DNA of 33,379 bases from Sulfurovum sp. enrichment culture clone C5 (lineage in GTDB: Bacteria; Campylobacterota; Campylobacteria; Campylobacterales; Sulfurovaceae): positions 1-33,379 of the forward strand of contig FAXN01000020.1 of the NCBI GenBank assembly GCA_001493195.1. The letters are read 5' to 3'. Each line of letters starts with the position of its first letter. Position 1 is the stretch's first letter. The position numbers and the translations under genes were made by a program. Shown piece by piece: positions 7,856 to 16,063 of this stretch. A model generated the notes under the pieces. It worked only from the letters and a program-made list of their open reading frames with translations. It did not search any database and was not told the DNA's origin.

Positions 7856-9787
7856 ATGTTAGAACATGAAATATATACGTTATTGGAATCAAATGGTTTC
7901 AAAGTTCCGCAATATAAACTATTTAAACTTAATGAAGTACCAAGCATCGATTTTTATCCAATTGCTCTAAAAATTCATTCATCAAAGATAATACACAAAA
8001 GTGAATACGGAGCAGTAAAGACAGCAATTTTTGATGATATAGGGTATAAAAAAGCCCATGATGAGATACTCCAAAATATTAAAAATTACGGCGTAAGTTT
8101 AGATAGTAATGACTGTTTTATAGCTACAAGTATGATAAATGGCGAAGAGTTGTTTTGTGGAGTCATTGACGATACTGTTTTTGGAATGAATATAATTTTT
8201 GGAAAAGGTGGAATATTTTTAGAGCTTTATAAAGATATTTGCTATATTGATATATTTGCAAATGAAGATGAGATAGAACGAGCCATAAAATTAACTAAAA
8301 TTTCAAAAATTTTTAGCGGGTTTAGAAATTTCAAATATGACATCAAAATAATTATAGATTTTATAAAAAATGTCCAAGAATTTGTCAAAAAAAATGAAAA
8401 TATAAAAGAGCTTGATCTTAATCCTATCATTTTAAATAGCGATGGAGTCTTTATTGTTGATGCAAGAATAGAGTTTGATGAGTTAAAGACGTCTAGTGAA
8501 AAACCGAGACAGAGAATAAATAGTTTTTTTGACAACAGTAGCATAGCGGTCATCGGAGCAAGTAGCAATCCAAATAAAGTAGGATATGCTATAGCTCAAA
8601 ATGTATTATCTTTTAAAGGTGAAGTGTTTTTTGTAAACAAAAAAGGTGGTGAGCTTTTTGGTAAAAAATGCCATAAGGATATAGTAGAGATTGCTTCAAA
8701 TATTGATATGGCAATCATTTCCATACCGCCAGCTATGGTTTTAGATGAAATTAAAAAGCTTGTAAAGAAAGATATAAAAAATATCATTGTTATAAGTGCA
8801 GGATTTAAAGAGATAGGCAATTTAGTTGGAGAACAACAGATTAAAGACCTAGCAGATCTTTATAATATAAATATTATAGGACCTAATTGCTTGGGATATT
8901 ATGAAAGCACTAAAAATTTAAACGCAACATTTGCAACAAAAAATGTTATATCTGGAGATATTGCACTTTTGGCACAAAGTGGTGCAGTTTTGAGTGCATT
9001 GATGGACAAAGCATATGATTTTAATATCGGTTTTTCACATATTGTTTCATTTGGAAATATGATAGATTTGAACTTTGCACAAACCATCGAAGCTCTCCAA
9101 GATGAGCCTACATGTAAGTATATTGCTATTTATGCAGAAGGCATTAAAGACGGAAAAGCTTTTTTGCAAAGTGTTAGGAATTCAAAAAAACCGATTTTTG
9201 TTTGTAAGACAGGTAAAAGTGAGCTTGCAAAAAAAGCAGCTTTTTCACATACGGGGAATCTAAGCGGAAATTATGCAACATTTGAAGGACTTTTAAAAAG
9301 TGTAGGTGCAAACATGGTTGACAACATAGAGGCATTGATATTAGCTCCAAAAAAACGCTCAAATAATATTTTGATCATAACAAACGCAGGAGGACCTGCG
9401 ACTGTTTTGACTGATTATATTGTAGCAAGAAATGGTAGATTATATAATTTGAGTGAAAATGATATAAGGCTCCTCAATGGGGTATTGCCTTCAAATTGGT
9501 CAAAAAATAATCCAATAGATATTATTGGAGATGCAAGAAGTGATAGATTTGAAAGTGTGCTGGAAGTAATAAAAGAATTTGAGGTTGACTTGGTGTTTGT
9601 GATAGTTACACCACAGTTTATGACAGACGCTTTGTCTATAGCCAAAGCAATATACAAAGCATCAAAAACAAAATCTATTATCCCTATAATGCTTGGTGGA
9701 GATAGCTTAGGTGATGCGAAAGTGTTTTTTAAAAACGAAAAGATGGTTTACTTTGATAGTTTACAAGAAGCTACTTCATTTTTATGA
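7856..9787 (+). CDS. ADP-forming acetate/acyl-CoA ligase, fused beta-alpha
   Basis: Probably interconverts acyl-CoA plus ADP and phosphate with acid plus CoA and ATP, an energy-conserving step in acetate or amino-acid-derived acid metabolism. Residues 1-210 are the ATP-grasp (beta) part, with LKIHSSKIIHKSEYGAVK, FGKGGIFLEL and ELDLNP. Residues 222-320 form the CoA-binding Rossmann domain with IAVIGASSNPNKVGYA. Residues 340-640 are the ligase CoA domain, with GPNCLGYY and the presumed phosphorylated H465 in SHTGNLSG. The ATP-grasp part is N-terminal, the reverse of the commoner alpha-beta fusion. An AGGA ribosome site precedes the ATG by eight bases. It converges on the P-type ATPase gene with four bases between stops. 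A protein acetyltransferase is unlikely, as there is no GNAT domain. Confidence 0.85.
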   Translation: MLEHEIYTLLESNGFKVPQYKLFKLNEVPSIDFYPIALKIHSSKIIHKSEYGAVKTAIFDDIGYKKAHDEILQNIKNYGVSLDSNDCFIATSMINGEELFCGVIDDTVFGMNIIFGKGGIFLELYKDICYIDIFANEDEIERAIKLTKISKIFSGFRNFKYDIKIIIDFIKNVQEFVKKNENIKELDLNPIILNSDGVFIVDARIEFDELKTSSEKPRQRINSFFDNSSIAVIGASSNPNKVGYAIAQNVLSFKGEVFFVNKKGGELFGKKCHKDIVEIASNIDMAIISIPPAMVLDEIKKLVKKDIKNIIVISAGFKEIGNLVGEQQIKDLADLYNINIIGPNCLGYYESTKNLNATFATKNVISGDIALLAQSGAVLSALMDKAYDFNIGFSHIVSFGNMIDLNFAQTIEALQDEPTCKYIAIYAEGIKDGKAFLQSVRNSKKPIFVCKTGKSELAKKAAFSHTGNLSGNYATFEGLLKSVGANMVDNIEALILAPKKRSNNILIITNAGGPATVLTDYIVARNGRLYNLSENDIRLLNGVLPSNWSKNNPIDIIGDARSDRFESVLEVIKEFEVDLVFVIVTPQFMTDALSIAKAIYKASKTKSIIPIMLGGDSLGDAKVFFKNEKMVYFDSLQEATSFL

Positions 9788-9791
9788 TGAA

Positions 9792-12305
9792 TTATTTATA
9801 TTTATACCATAAATATTCACCCCATTTACGTAACTCTATTAAACCAAAAACCCATAAAGCAAATAGACCTATTATTGCAAGTGACTCTGCATTTAGGGGG
9901 AGTGTATGGAACACGTCTGATAGTCCATATATAGCAAAGAGTTGCAAGATTAATCCAATACCTATGCCGTAAAATATATATGGATTAATCTGAAATGATT
10001 TTTTGATATTTTTTAAAAAAGGTTCGTTTTCTTTTAATGACTGTAAGCCGTTAATCCACGTAGAAATAACAAAAACCGTAAAAAGTATGGAGATAGCACT
10101 TTCTTTACCATAATGTTCAAGTATCCATATGTATAAAAATAGTGCACTAAAGCTAATAACTAATGCGGCATATAGTACGCGAAAAATTTGCACTTTGTCT
10201 AAAAACTGTTCATGTAGTTTAGTTGGCGGTCTGCTCATGACATCTTCTTCATTCTTTAGGAATGGAAATGTTTTGTCTAATGCACTGTCTGAAACTAGAT
10301 TGATCCATAATATCTGTAGTGGATAAAGTGGTAGAGGAAGTGCCATCAATATTGCACCAGTGATGAGAATCACTTCATCTAAACTTGTAGAAACAAGAAA
10401 ATAAACTGCTTTACGTATGTTTCCTGCGATTGCACGACCTTGCTTGATAGCATCTACTATAACAGAGAGATTGTTGTCAGCAAGTACCATTTTAGCAGTT
10501 GATTTGGCAGCTTCGCTTCCGTTTCCCATACTTATACCTAGGTTTGCAATTTTTAATGCTGGAACATCATTAACTCCATCTCCAGTAACTGCTACAATTT
10601 CTCCTTGTTTTTGCAAGCTTTTAACTATGCGATATTTATGTTCTGGAAGTACTCTTGCCCACACGGTTACTTTAGGTAAAAATGCTTCTAGTTTCTCATC
10701 ATCCATTTGATCTAGTTCTTTCCCTGAAATAACAAGATCACCATCTTTGTAGATACCTACCATTGTAGCAACTGCTTTAGCTGTTAATGGGTCATCTCCC
10801 GTTATCATCATAACTTTTACACCAGCTTTTTGAGCCGTTTGTACAGCTTTTAAAACCTCAATTTTAGGCGGATCTATAAAACCCACAAGTCCTACTATGT
10901 CTATTTTCCATTGATCTATTGCATCTGAAGTATATTTTCCAGTACCTAAGGCTATTACCCTCAAGCCCTCAGAAGCCATTTTATCATGCTCTTTTTTGAG
11001 AGTATTAAAATCTTGTGTGTTTAGTGCAAACTCTTTAAGCGATTCAAATGCACCTTTTACAAAAATTCTATGATCTTCTTGAACTATATTAGAACTTCCC
11101 ATTAATCTGTATTTGGTATCAAAAGGATAAAGATTAACTCTAGGATATTTTTCTCTGATATTTTTATACTCTTTTCCCACCCAAAGTGCCAAGGCGGTAT
11201 CCATTGGATCACCATTTCCTTCTATAGATTCATTGGCAAGTGCTGAGACAGCTTGAGTGAAAGTATCATGCAAAGAGAAAACCTCTTGCACTTTGAGTTT
11301 ACCCTCAGTAATAGTGCCAGTCTTGTCTGAAGCTATGACTGTTGCACTACCTAATGTTTCAACGGATGGTAAATGACGAATGTAAACTTTTTTGACACTA
11401 AGTGTCATCGCGCCTATGGTTAAGACAAGAGTTACAACTATTGGCAGACCTTCGGGTACTGCAGAAACAAGCTCGGCAATAACTAAATAAATGACTTCTA
11501 AAAGTTCTCTACCTTGTCGTAATGCAAGAAAAGCTGTCAAGGCGATTATCATAAGCAGGATACTCATATGTTTTTGGCTAAAAATCTCGAGAGCTTTGCT
11601 TAATGGTGTATCTATAGAATCTTCCTCGGCTCTGCTGGCAATAGACGCAAGATATGTTTTTTGAGCTGTAAATACAACAACTCCTTCAGCTTTACCCTTG
11701 GTCACTGTAGTACCAGAAAGCGCCATATTGTGCAGTTCATATGGTAGCATTTCTTTTGATAGTATGAGTTGTGCATCTTTTTCCACAGGCATAGATTCGC
11801 CTGTAAGTATAGATTCATCAATAACTAATCCATTGGTTTTAAATAAGCGTATATCTGCAGGTATGATATCTCCTTCACCTAGAATGATGATATCTCCTGG
11901 TACAAGTTCTGTTGATGGGATAGTTAAGATTTTATTTTCACGTCTGATTTGTGTTTTGTTTTGAGTAAGTTTTTTTAGTGCCTTGATGGATACTATGGCT
12001 TTTGTCTCTTGCCAAAAGCCTATGGAAGCATTTACAAAGATAATGATCAGTATCAATAATCCTTCATGCATATTTCCTAAAAAAATAGAAAGTAGTCCAG
12101 CAGCTACCAAAACATAAACGAGTGGACTCTTAAATTGCTTGATAAAGAGCAAGAAATAATGATGTTTTTCCTCTTCAATTTCATTTTTTCCATACAACAA
12201 AAGATTTGCCTTTGCCTTGTTGTAATGAAGCCCTTTTGCTGAAGTTTCCAACATATTAAATATAGACTCAACAGTTTCACTTTGCGGGTATTCAGGAATG
12301 TTCAT
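9792..12305 (-). CDS. P2-like cation-transporting P-type ATPase
   Basis: An inner-membrane ion pump of 837 residues with the full P-type core. It has TGES (168-171) in the actuator domain, PEGLP (284-288) in M4, DKTGT with the phosphorylated D327, the nucleotide-binding KGAFE (418-422), TGDDPLTAK (502-510) and the hinge GDGVNDVPAL (575-584). About ten membrane segments are visible. An N-terminal cation-ATPase domain (10-60) and no metal-binding CxxC argue against a heavy-metal P1B pump. Compared with SERCA, M4 keeps its glutamate and M6 keeps N669 and D673. The sequence after D673 (SALDKTFPF) departs from the usual DGLPATALGF, so the ion (calcium, magnesium, sodium or other) is uncertain. The ATG has an AGGA ribosome site. 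Confidence 0.9.
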   Translation of the reverse strand: MNIPEYPQSETVESIFNMLETSAKGLHYNKAKANLLLYGKNEIEEEKHHYFLLFIKQFKSPLVYVLVAAGLLSIFLGNMHEGLLILIIIFVNASIGFWQETKAIVSIKALKKLTQNKTQIRRENKILTIPSTELVPGDIIILGEGDIIPADIRLFKTNGLVIDESILTGESMPVEKDAQLILSKEMLPYELHNMALSGTTVTKGKAEGVVVFTAQKTYLASIASRAEEDSIDTPLSKALEIFSQKHMSILLMIIALTAFLALRQGRELLEVIYLVIAELVSAVPEGLPIVVTLVLTIGAMTLSVKKVYIRHLPSVETLGSATVIASDKTGTITEGKLKVQEVFSLHDTFTQAVSALANESIEGNGDPMDTALALWVGKEYKNIREKYPRVNLYPFDTKYRLMGSSNIVQEDHRIFVKGAFESLKEFALNTQDFNTLKKEHDKMASEGLRVIALGTGKYTSDAIDQWKIDIVGLVGFIDPPKIEVLKAVQTAQKAGVKVMMITGDDPLTAKAVATMVGIYKDGDLVISGKELDQMDDEKLEAFLPKVTVWARVLPEHKYRIVKSLQKQGEIVAVTGDGVNDVPALKIANLGISMGNGSEAAKSTAKMVLADNNLSVIVDAIKQGRAIAGNIRKAVYFLVSTSLDEVILITGAILMALPLPLYPLQILWINLVSDSALDKTFPFLKNEEDVMSRPPTKLHEQFLDKVQIFRVLYAALVISFSALFLYIWILEHYGKESAISILFTVFVISTWINGLQSLKENEPFLKNIKKSFQINPYIFYGIGIGLILQLFAIYGLSDVFHTLPLNAESLAIIGLFALWVFGLIELRKWGEYLWYKYK

Positions 12306-12346
12306 TGATTGTTTCCTATGCTGATTAATTCCTATTATTATTTATA

Positions 12347-12355
12347 ATTTTACCA
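12347..12355 (-). promoter_or_regulatory. extended -10 promoter for the P-type ATPase gene
   Basis: On the minus strand TGgTAAAAT (12355-12347) is an extended -10 element 41 bases upstream of the ATPase start. It lies in the 272-base divergent region shared with rpsB. Confidence 0.45.
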
Positions 12356-12422
12356 TAACAAAAGAGTGATTTTGTGCAATAAAATATTTAGTTTTGTAAT
12401 GACTAATTGTTTAAGATTTATT

Positions 12423-12431
12423 TGGTATAAT
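12423..12431 (+). promoter_or_regulatory. extended -10 promoter for rpsB-tsf
   Basis: TGgTATAAT is a perfect extended -10 element. A start site near 12438 gives a leader of about 140 bases before rpsB, long for this compact genome, and that leader contains the inverted-repeat structure at 12470-12519. Confidence 0.65.
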
Positions 12432-12469
12432 ATTGTCTCATTTTCTATTAAGATTTTGAAAACCTCACA

Positions 12470-12519
12470 TGTAGTTATTCCTTGTAATGGTTGCACAAAT
12501 TGTTGTGTTAAGGACTGCA
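12470..12519 (+). promoter_or_regulatory. structured mRNA leader of rpsB, possible S2 autoregulatory site
   Basis: Three nested stems can form. The outer one pairs 12470-12474 with 12515-12519 (one G-U), the middle one 12479-12483 with 12510-12514, and the inner one 12494-12498 with 12503-12507, closed by a four-base loop. They are separated by a 4-base bulge and a 10/2 internal loop. The element lies in the 5' untranslated region about 60 bases before the rpsB start. In gammaproteobacteria S2 represses its own leader. Whether this element does the same is inference from position and shape. Confidence 0.45.
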
Positions 12520-12577
12520 GAGGCAAAAACCAGATAAGCGAGAAATCGTAAAATATTTAATTGACCAAGGAGAAAAA

Positions 12578-13360
12578 ATGGTAACAATGAAAGATTTGCT
12601 AGAGTGTGGTGTACACTTCGGGCATCAAACAAGAAGATGGAATCCAAAAATGAAAAAATTTATTTTTGGCGAAAGAAAAAATATATATATTATAGATTTA
12701 CAAAAAACTTTGAGATATTTCAAATATACTTACAATATCGTTAGAGATGCTGCAGCTGAAGGCAAAACAATGCTTTTTGTTGGAACAAAAAAACAAGCAA
12801 GAGTTGCGATTGAAGAAGCTGCAAAATCATGCGGTATGCCATATGTTTCAAACAGATGGTTGGGCGGTATGCTTACAAACTATCCAACAATAAAAAAATC
12901 AATCAGAAAACTTGAAATAATCGAACAAATGGAAGAGAATGGTCAAATCAAACTTTTGACTAAAAAAGAAGCTTTGATGCTAAGTAGAACAAAAGATAAA
13001 CTAAATAATTATCTAGCTGGTTTTAGAAATATGCAAAAACTTCCAGATATGATGTTTGTTGTTGATACTGTAAAAGAGCATATAGCAGTTGCAGAAGCTA
13101 GAAGACTTGGAATGAAAATAGTAGCTCCGCTTGATACAAACTGTGACCCTGATTTGGTTGATTATCCAATCCCTGGGAATGATGATGCTATAAGATCAAT
13201 TGAGCTTTTCTGTAAAGAGATGGCTGAAGCTATGAACGAAGGCAAAAATATACTTGCTGAAAATAATGGCGAAGTTGTAGAAGAAGCTCCAGTTAGTGCC
13301 GATGAAGTTGAAGAAGTTGTTGCTGAAGTTAAAGAAGAAGCAATCAGCGAAGAGGAGTAA
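12578..13360 (+). CDS. rpsB: 30S ribosomal protein S2
   Basis: A structural protein of the small subunit, needed for S1 binding and assembly. The protein has 260 residues with the signatures [19 protein letters not shown] near the N-terminus, [11 protein letters not shown] and, towards the C-terminus, [14 protein letters not shown]. The last 40 or so residues form an acidic, glutamate-rich tail. The ATG at 12578 has a strong AGGAG ribosome site eight bases upstream, which favours it over the ATG three codons later. tsf follows after three bases, forming the usual rpsB-tsf operon. Confidence 0.98.
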   Translation: MVTMKDLLECGVHFGHQTRRWNPKMKKFIFGERKNIYIIDLQKTLRYFKYTYNIVRDAAAEGKTMLFVGTKKQARVAIEEAAKSCGMPYVSNRWLGGMLTNYPTIKKSIRKLEIIEQMEENGQIKLLTKKEALMLSRTKDKLNNYLAGFRNMQKLPDMMFVVDTVKEHIAVAEARRLGMKIVAPLDTNCDPDLVDYPIPGNDDAIRSIELFCKEMAEAMNEGKNILAENNGEVVEEAPVSADEVEEVVAEVKEEAISEEE

Positions 13361-13363
13361 TTG

Positions 13364-14425
13364 ATGGCAAATTTTGGACCAGCAGACATTAAAAAACTAA
13401 GAGAAATGACTGATGCTGGAATGTTGGACTGTAAAAAAGCTCTGACTGAGGCAGATGGTGTTATGGATAAAGCAGTGGAGTGGTTAAGAGATCAAGGTCT
13501 TGGAGCTGCTGCTAAAAAAGCAAGTAAAGTTGCTGCAGAAGGTTTAGTTGGCATGAAAGTTGAAGGCAAAAAAGCTGTCATTGTTGAAGTTAATTCACAA
13601 ACAGATTTTGTTGCTAAAAATGAAAAATTTACAACTTTTGTAAATGACACTATCAATCATGCTTTTGAAAATGACTTATCTAATGCAGATGCTATTAACA
13701 ACTCATCGATCAATTCACAGTCATTTGGAGAATATCTTTCAATGCAAATTGCTACAATTGGCGAAAATATGGTTGTAAGAAGATCTGGCATGCTTGTGGG
13801 CGATGAAAATACAGCCATCAATGGATATATACACGCAAACGGCCAAGTAGGTGTTATTATTGCCGCTAAATGCGACAGTGCAAAAACAGCTGATGCTATG
13901 ACAGCACCTCTTAAAGATGTAGCAATGCATGCAGCAGCAATGAAACCTACAACGCTTAGCTATAAAGATTTTGATGCTTCTTATGTTGCTGATGAGACAC
14001 AAGGTCGTATTATCAAAATAGAAAAAGAAAATGAAGAGAGAGCAAGATTAGGTAAGCCTTTACTAAATATTCCTCAATACATTTCAATGGCTCAATTGAC
14101 TGACGATGTTTTGGCTGCGGCTGAAGCTGATATCAAAGAGAAATTAAAAGCAGAAGGTAAACCAGAGCAAATCTGGGACAAAATTGTTCCAGGTCAAATT
14201 GCTAGATTCATTTCTGACAATACGACACTCGATCAAGAACAATGTTTGTTAGATCAAAAATTTGTTATGGATGACAGTATAACTGTTGCTCAGTATATAG
14301 AAAATAAAGCTAAAGCAGCAGGTGGTAGCGCAGAGATAATTTCATTTATTCGTTTAGAAGTAGGTGAAGGTATCGAAGTAGCTCAAGAAGATTTTGCTGC
14401 AGAAGTTGCTAAACAAATGGCATAA
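13364..14425 (+). CDS. tsf: elongation factor Ts
   Basis: The guanine-nucleotide exchange factor that recycles EF-Tu-GDP to EF-Tu-GTP. The UBA-like N-terminal domain (1-50) contains TDAGMLDCKKAL (16-27), and the core carries the TDFV motif (80-83) and VAMHAAAMKP. The protein has 353 residues, the length usual in Campylobacterota and longer than in E. coli. A TTG directly after the rpsB stop is in frame, but the ATG one codon later is correctly spaced from the AGGAG inside the rpsB end. It is followed by a strong hairpin and a convergent gene. Confidence 0.98.
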   Translation: MANFGPADIKKLREMTDAGMLDCKKALTEADGVMDKAVEWLRDQGLGAAAKKASKVAAEGLVGMKVEGKKAVIVEVNSQTDFVAKNEKFTTFVNDTINHAFENDLSNADAINNSSINSQSFGEYLSMQIATIGENMVVRRSGMLVGDENTAINGYIHANGQVGVIIAAKCDSAKTADAMTAPLKDVAMHAAAMKPTTLSYKDFDASYVADETQGRIIKIEKENEERARLGKPLLNIPQYISMAQLTDDVLAAAEADIKEKLKAEGKPEQIWDKIVPGQIARFISDNTTLDQEQCLLDQKFVMDDSITVAQYIENKAKAAGGSAEIISFIRLEVGEGIEVAQEDFAAEVAKQMA

Positions 14426-14429
14426 CTCT

Positions 14430-14459
14430 TTTATACAATCCTAATTTGGATTGTATAAA
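14430..14459. terminator. terminator-like hairpin between tsf and a convergent gene
   Basis: A perfect 12-base-pair stem (14430-14441 with 14448-14459) with a six-base loop starts four bases after the tsf stop. It is symmetrical and sits between convergent genes, so it could stop transcripts from both sides. Neither side has a run of T residues, so it is not a textbook intrinsic terminator. It may instead protect 3' ends. Confidence 0.6.
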
Positions 14460-14499
14460 TTCCTCCTAATATTTCACCTATATCTTTATAACTAATTTG

Positions 14500-15936
14500 T
14501 TATTTTACAGATGCTTGTATAGTTGGCTTTGGATTTAAAAATTCTTTCATAGCAATCTTTTTATTATCTTTAATCTTTTTCCCATCATGATAAAGCATTA
14601 CTATCTCAAAACTATCACTCCCAACAACATATGATGCTATATCGTCTGGATTTACTACAAATCTATCCAGTGTTCTAGAGGTTGGCCAAGGAACTTCTCC
14701 ATAAGCTAAATATACAAGTTTTGAGCAATATACTTTATCGCAACTATTGGCATCAAAATTAAAATCATAATCTTTACCAAGTTGACGAAAAGCATTGATT
14801 ATGATATTTTTTCTTTTATTTATTGCTATATCCGTATCTCTTATGACTGCCAAATCATCAATATTCAAAAAGTGCTCCATACTATTTATAACAACACCTT
14901 CTCTTAATGCTTCTATAATATGCTTACTATTTTTTATTTTATCATGGTAAGGTACTATAGCTTCATGTTCCCATAACCCAAGTTCTTTAAGTTCTTGTTC
15001 GTCTCCTATCCACAAAGCAGCATGTCCCCAATGTCCAGGTATAAAACTATCAGTTAATCTAAAAGGAGTTTTTTCTAGTAAAATATCTCCAGCCTTTAGA
15101 TTTGATTTTGTGCTAGTTAAAATCTCTTGACTATCATATAGCTTACCTTTTCTAGTTGCCACCATACCCACAGTATTCCCAAAAAGTAAGCTGACTAAAT
15201 TTGTGGTTTCATTTTTTACAGATTTTCCAGTATCTATAAAATCAAATGTTGTTTGTTCGATTTTTGTATTTATTATGTTAGATGTATCATTTTCTTTTAT
15301 TATCGCATAAGAAGGGCTATTTTTTATAAGGGTAGAAATATATTTATAGTTTTCAAAATCAATTTCATCATTTTGTCTATTTTTTTCATACCAATCAATA
15401 GCACTTTTTGTTCTATATCTATTTTGGCTAGAAGCAAAAGATGAAGCCATTTTACTTAGTTCCCTATATCCTATACCATAACCACTATCTGGATTATTCA
15501 AATGAAATCTAAGTAAATTATCATTTTGGTATTGTGATATTGCTAACATCCAATTATCATACATCAAAAGCGTAGATGCTAGCGAAATAGAAACTTTTGC
15601 CATTTGAATATCTTTTGATTCTTTATCATTCGATATACTCTTTGTCTCTTTTTCATATTTGGTTGCTAGGTCATATAGTTTTTCTCTTTGTTTTAAAAAT
15701 GAACTAGTTGTGTTGCTTAGATCTTCTAGGTCTTTACCACTTAGGGGCTGTTTTGTAGATGATTTTGCATGAAGTTTATTATATAGCTCTACCATTTTAT
15801 CTCTTATGGTCAAAGATTCTTCAAAAACTCTTATAGAATTAAAAATCTCTTGTTGAATTTGTTTTTTAGTATCAATTTTATTTTCTGCCAATAAAAAAGT
15901 TGATAAAAACAAAAGAATAGTAAATAATTTTTTCAT
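14500..15936 (-). CDS. secreted YiiX/YebB-like permuted-papain hydrolase
   Basis: Probably an exported cysteine hydrolase or amidase of the NlpC/P60-related, circularly permuted papain clan; the substrate is unknown. With the ATG at 15936 (478 residues) the protein begins MKKLFTILLFLSTFLLAENK, a clear signal peptide with a cleavage site near LLA. Residues 20-130 are charged and predicted helical. The catalytic domain spans about 280-450, with AGDILLEKT, GHWGHAALW (301-309, H305 likely catalytic), HIIEALREGV and KVYCSKLVYLAY with the nucleophile C404. Histidine before cysteine is the permuted order. An upstream in-frame start would add 29 residues and hide the signal peptide. The chosen ATG has AGGG seven bases upstream. 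It converges on tsf. Confidence 0.82.
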   Translation of the reverse strand: MKKLFTILLFLSTFLLAENKIDTKKQIQQEIFNSIRVFEESLTIRDKMVELYNKLHAKSSTKQPLSGKDLEDLSNTTSSFLKQREKLYDLATKYEKETKSISNDKESKDIQMAKVSISLASTLLMYDNWMLAISQYQNDNLLRFHLNNPDSGYGIGYRELSKMASSFASSQNRYRTKSAIDWYEKNRQNDEIDFENYKYISTLIKNSPSYAIIKENDTSNIINTKIEQTTFDFIDTGKSVKNETTNLVSLLFGNTVGMVATRKGKLYDSQEILTSTKSNLKAGDILLEKTPFRLTDSFIPGHWGHAALWIGDEQELKELGLWEHEAIVPYHDKIKNSKHIIEALREGVVINSMEHFLNIDDLAVIRDTDIAINKRKNIIINAFRQLGKDYDFNFDANSCDKVYCSKLVYLAYGEVPWPTSRTLDRFVVNPDDIASYVVGSDSFEIVMLYHDGKKIKDNKKIAMKEFLNPKPTIQASVK

Positions 15937-15994
15937 AAAATACCCTTGGACGGATTGTTTAAATTTGTCAAATTTTTTTATATTATTAAAAATT

Positions 15995-16000
15995 AGTATA
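15995..16000 (-). promoter_or_regulatory. possible -10 element for the YiiX-like gene
   Basis: TATACT on the minus strand (16000-15995) lies 58 bases upstream of the start codon in the divergent intergenic region. There is no -35 match, and this is a weak call in AT-rich DNA. Confidence 0.3.
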
Positions 16001-16039
16001 TCGAAAAACTTTAAAAAAACCAAAAATTAAGATAAAATA

Positions 16040-16045
16040 TATAAT
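16040..16045 (+). promoter_or_regulatory. -10 element for the MFS-PlsC-ligase gene
   Basis: A perfect TATAAT ends 18 bases before the ATG at 16064, leaving a short leader that carries an AGGA ribosome site. No -35 is seen. Confidence 0.4.
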
Positions 16046-16063
16046 CTTTTATTAGGATTAAGT

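Noticed and set aside
9798-9816. Eight-base inverted repeat near the ends of the convergent acyl-CoA synthetase and ATPase genes
   Set aside because: The stem is all A-T, inside ATPase coding sequence, without a T-run; expected by chance at this base composition.
12366-12551. Cysteine-rich open frame in the region between the ATPase and rpsB
   Set aside because: It overlaps the rpsB promoter and leader, has no ribosome site and looks like no known family; the region is better explained as regulatory.
14488-14503. ATAAC/GTTAT hairpin over the stop of the YiiX-like gene
   Set aside because: Five AT-rich pairs; the neighbouring 12-bp hairpin is the better 3'-end candidate.
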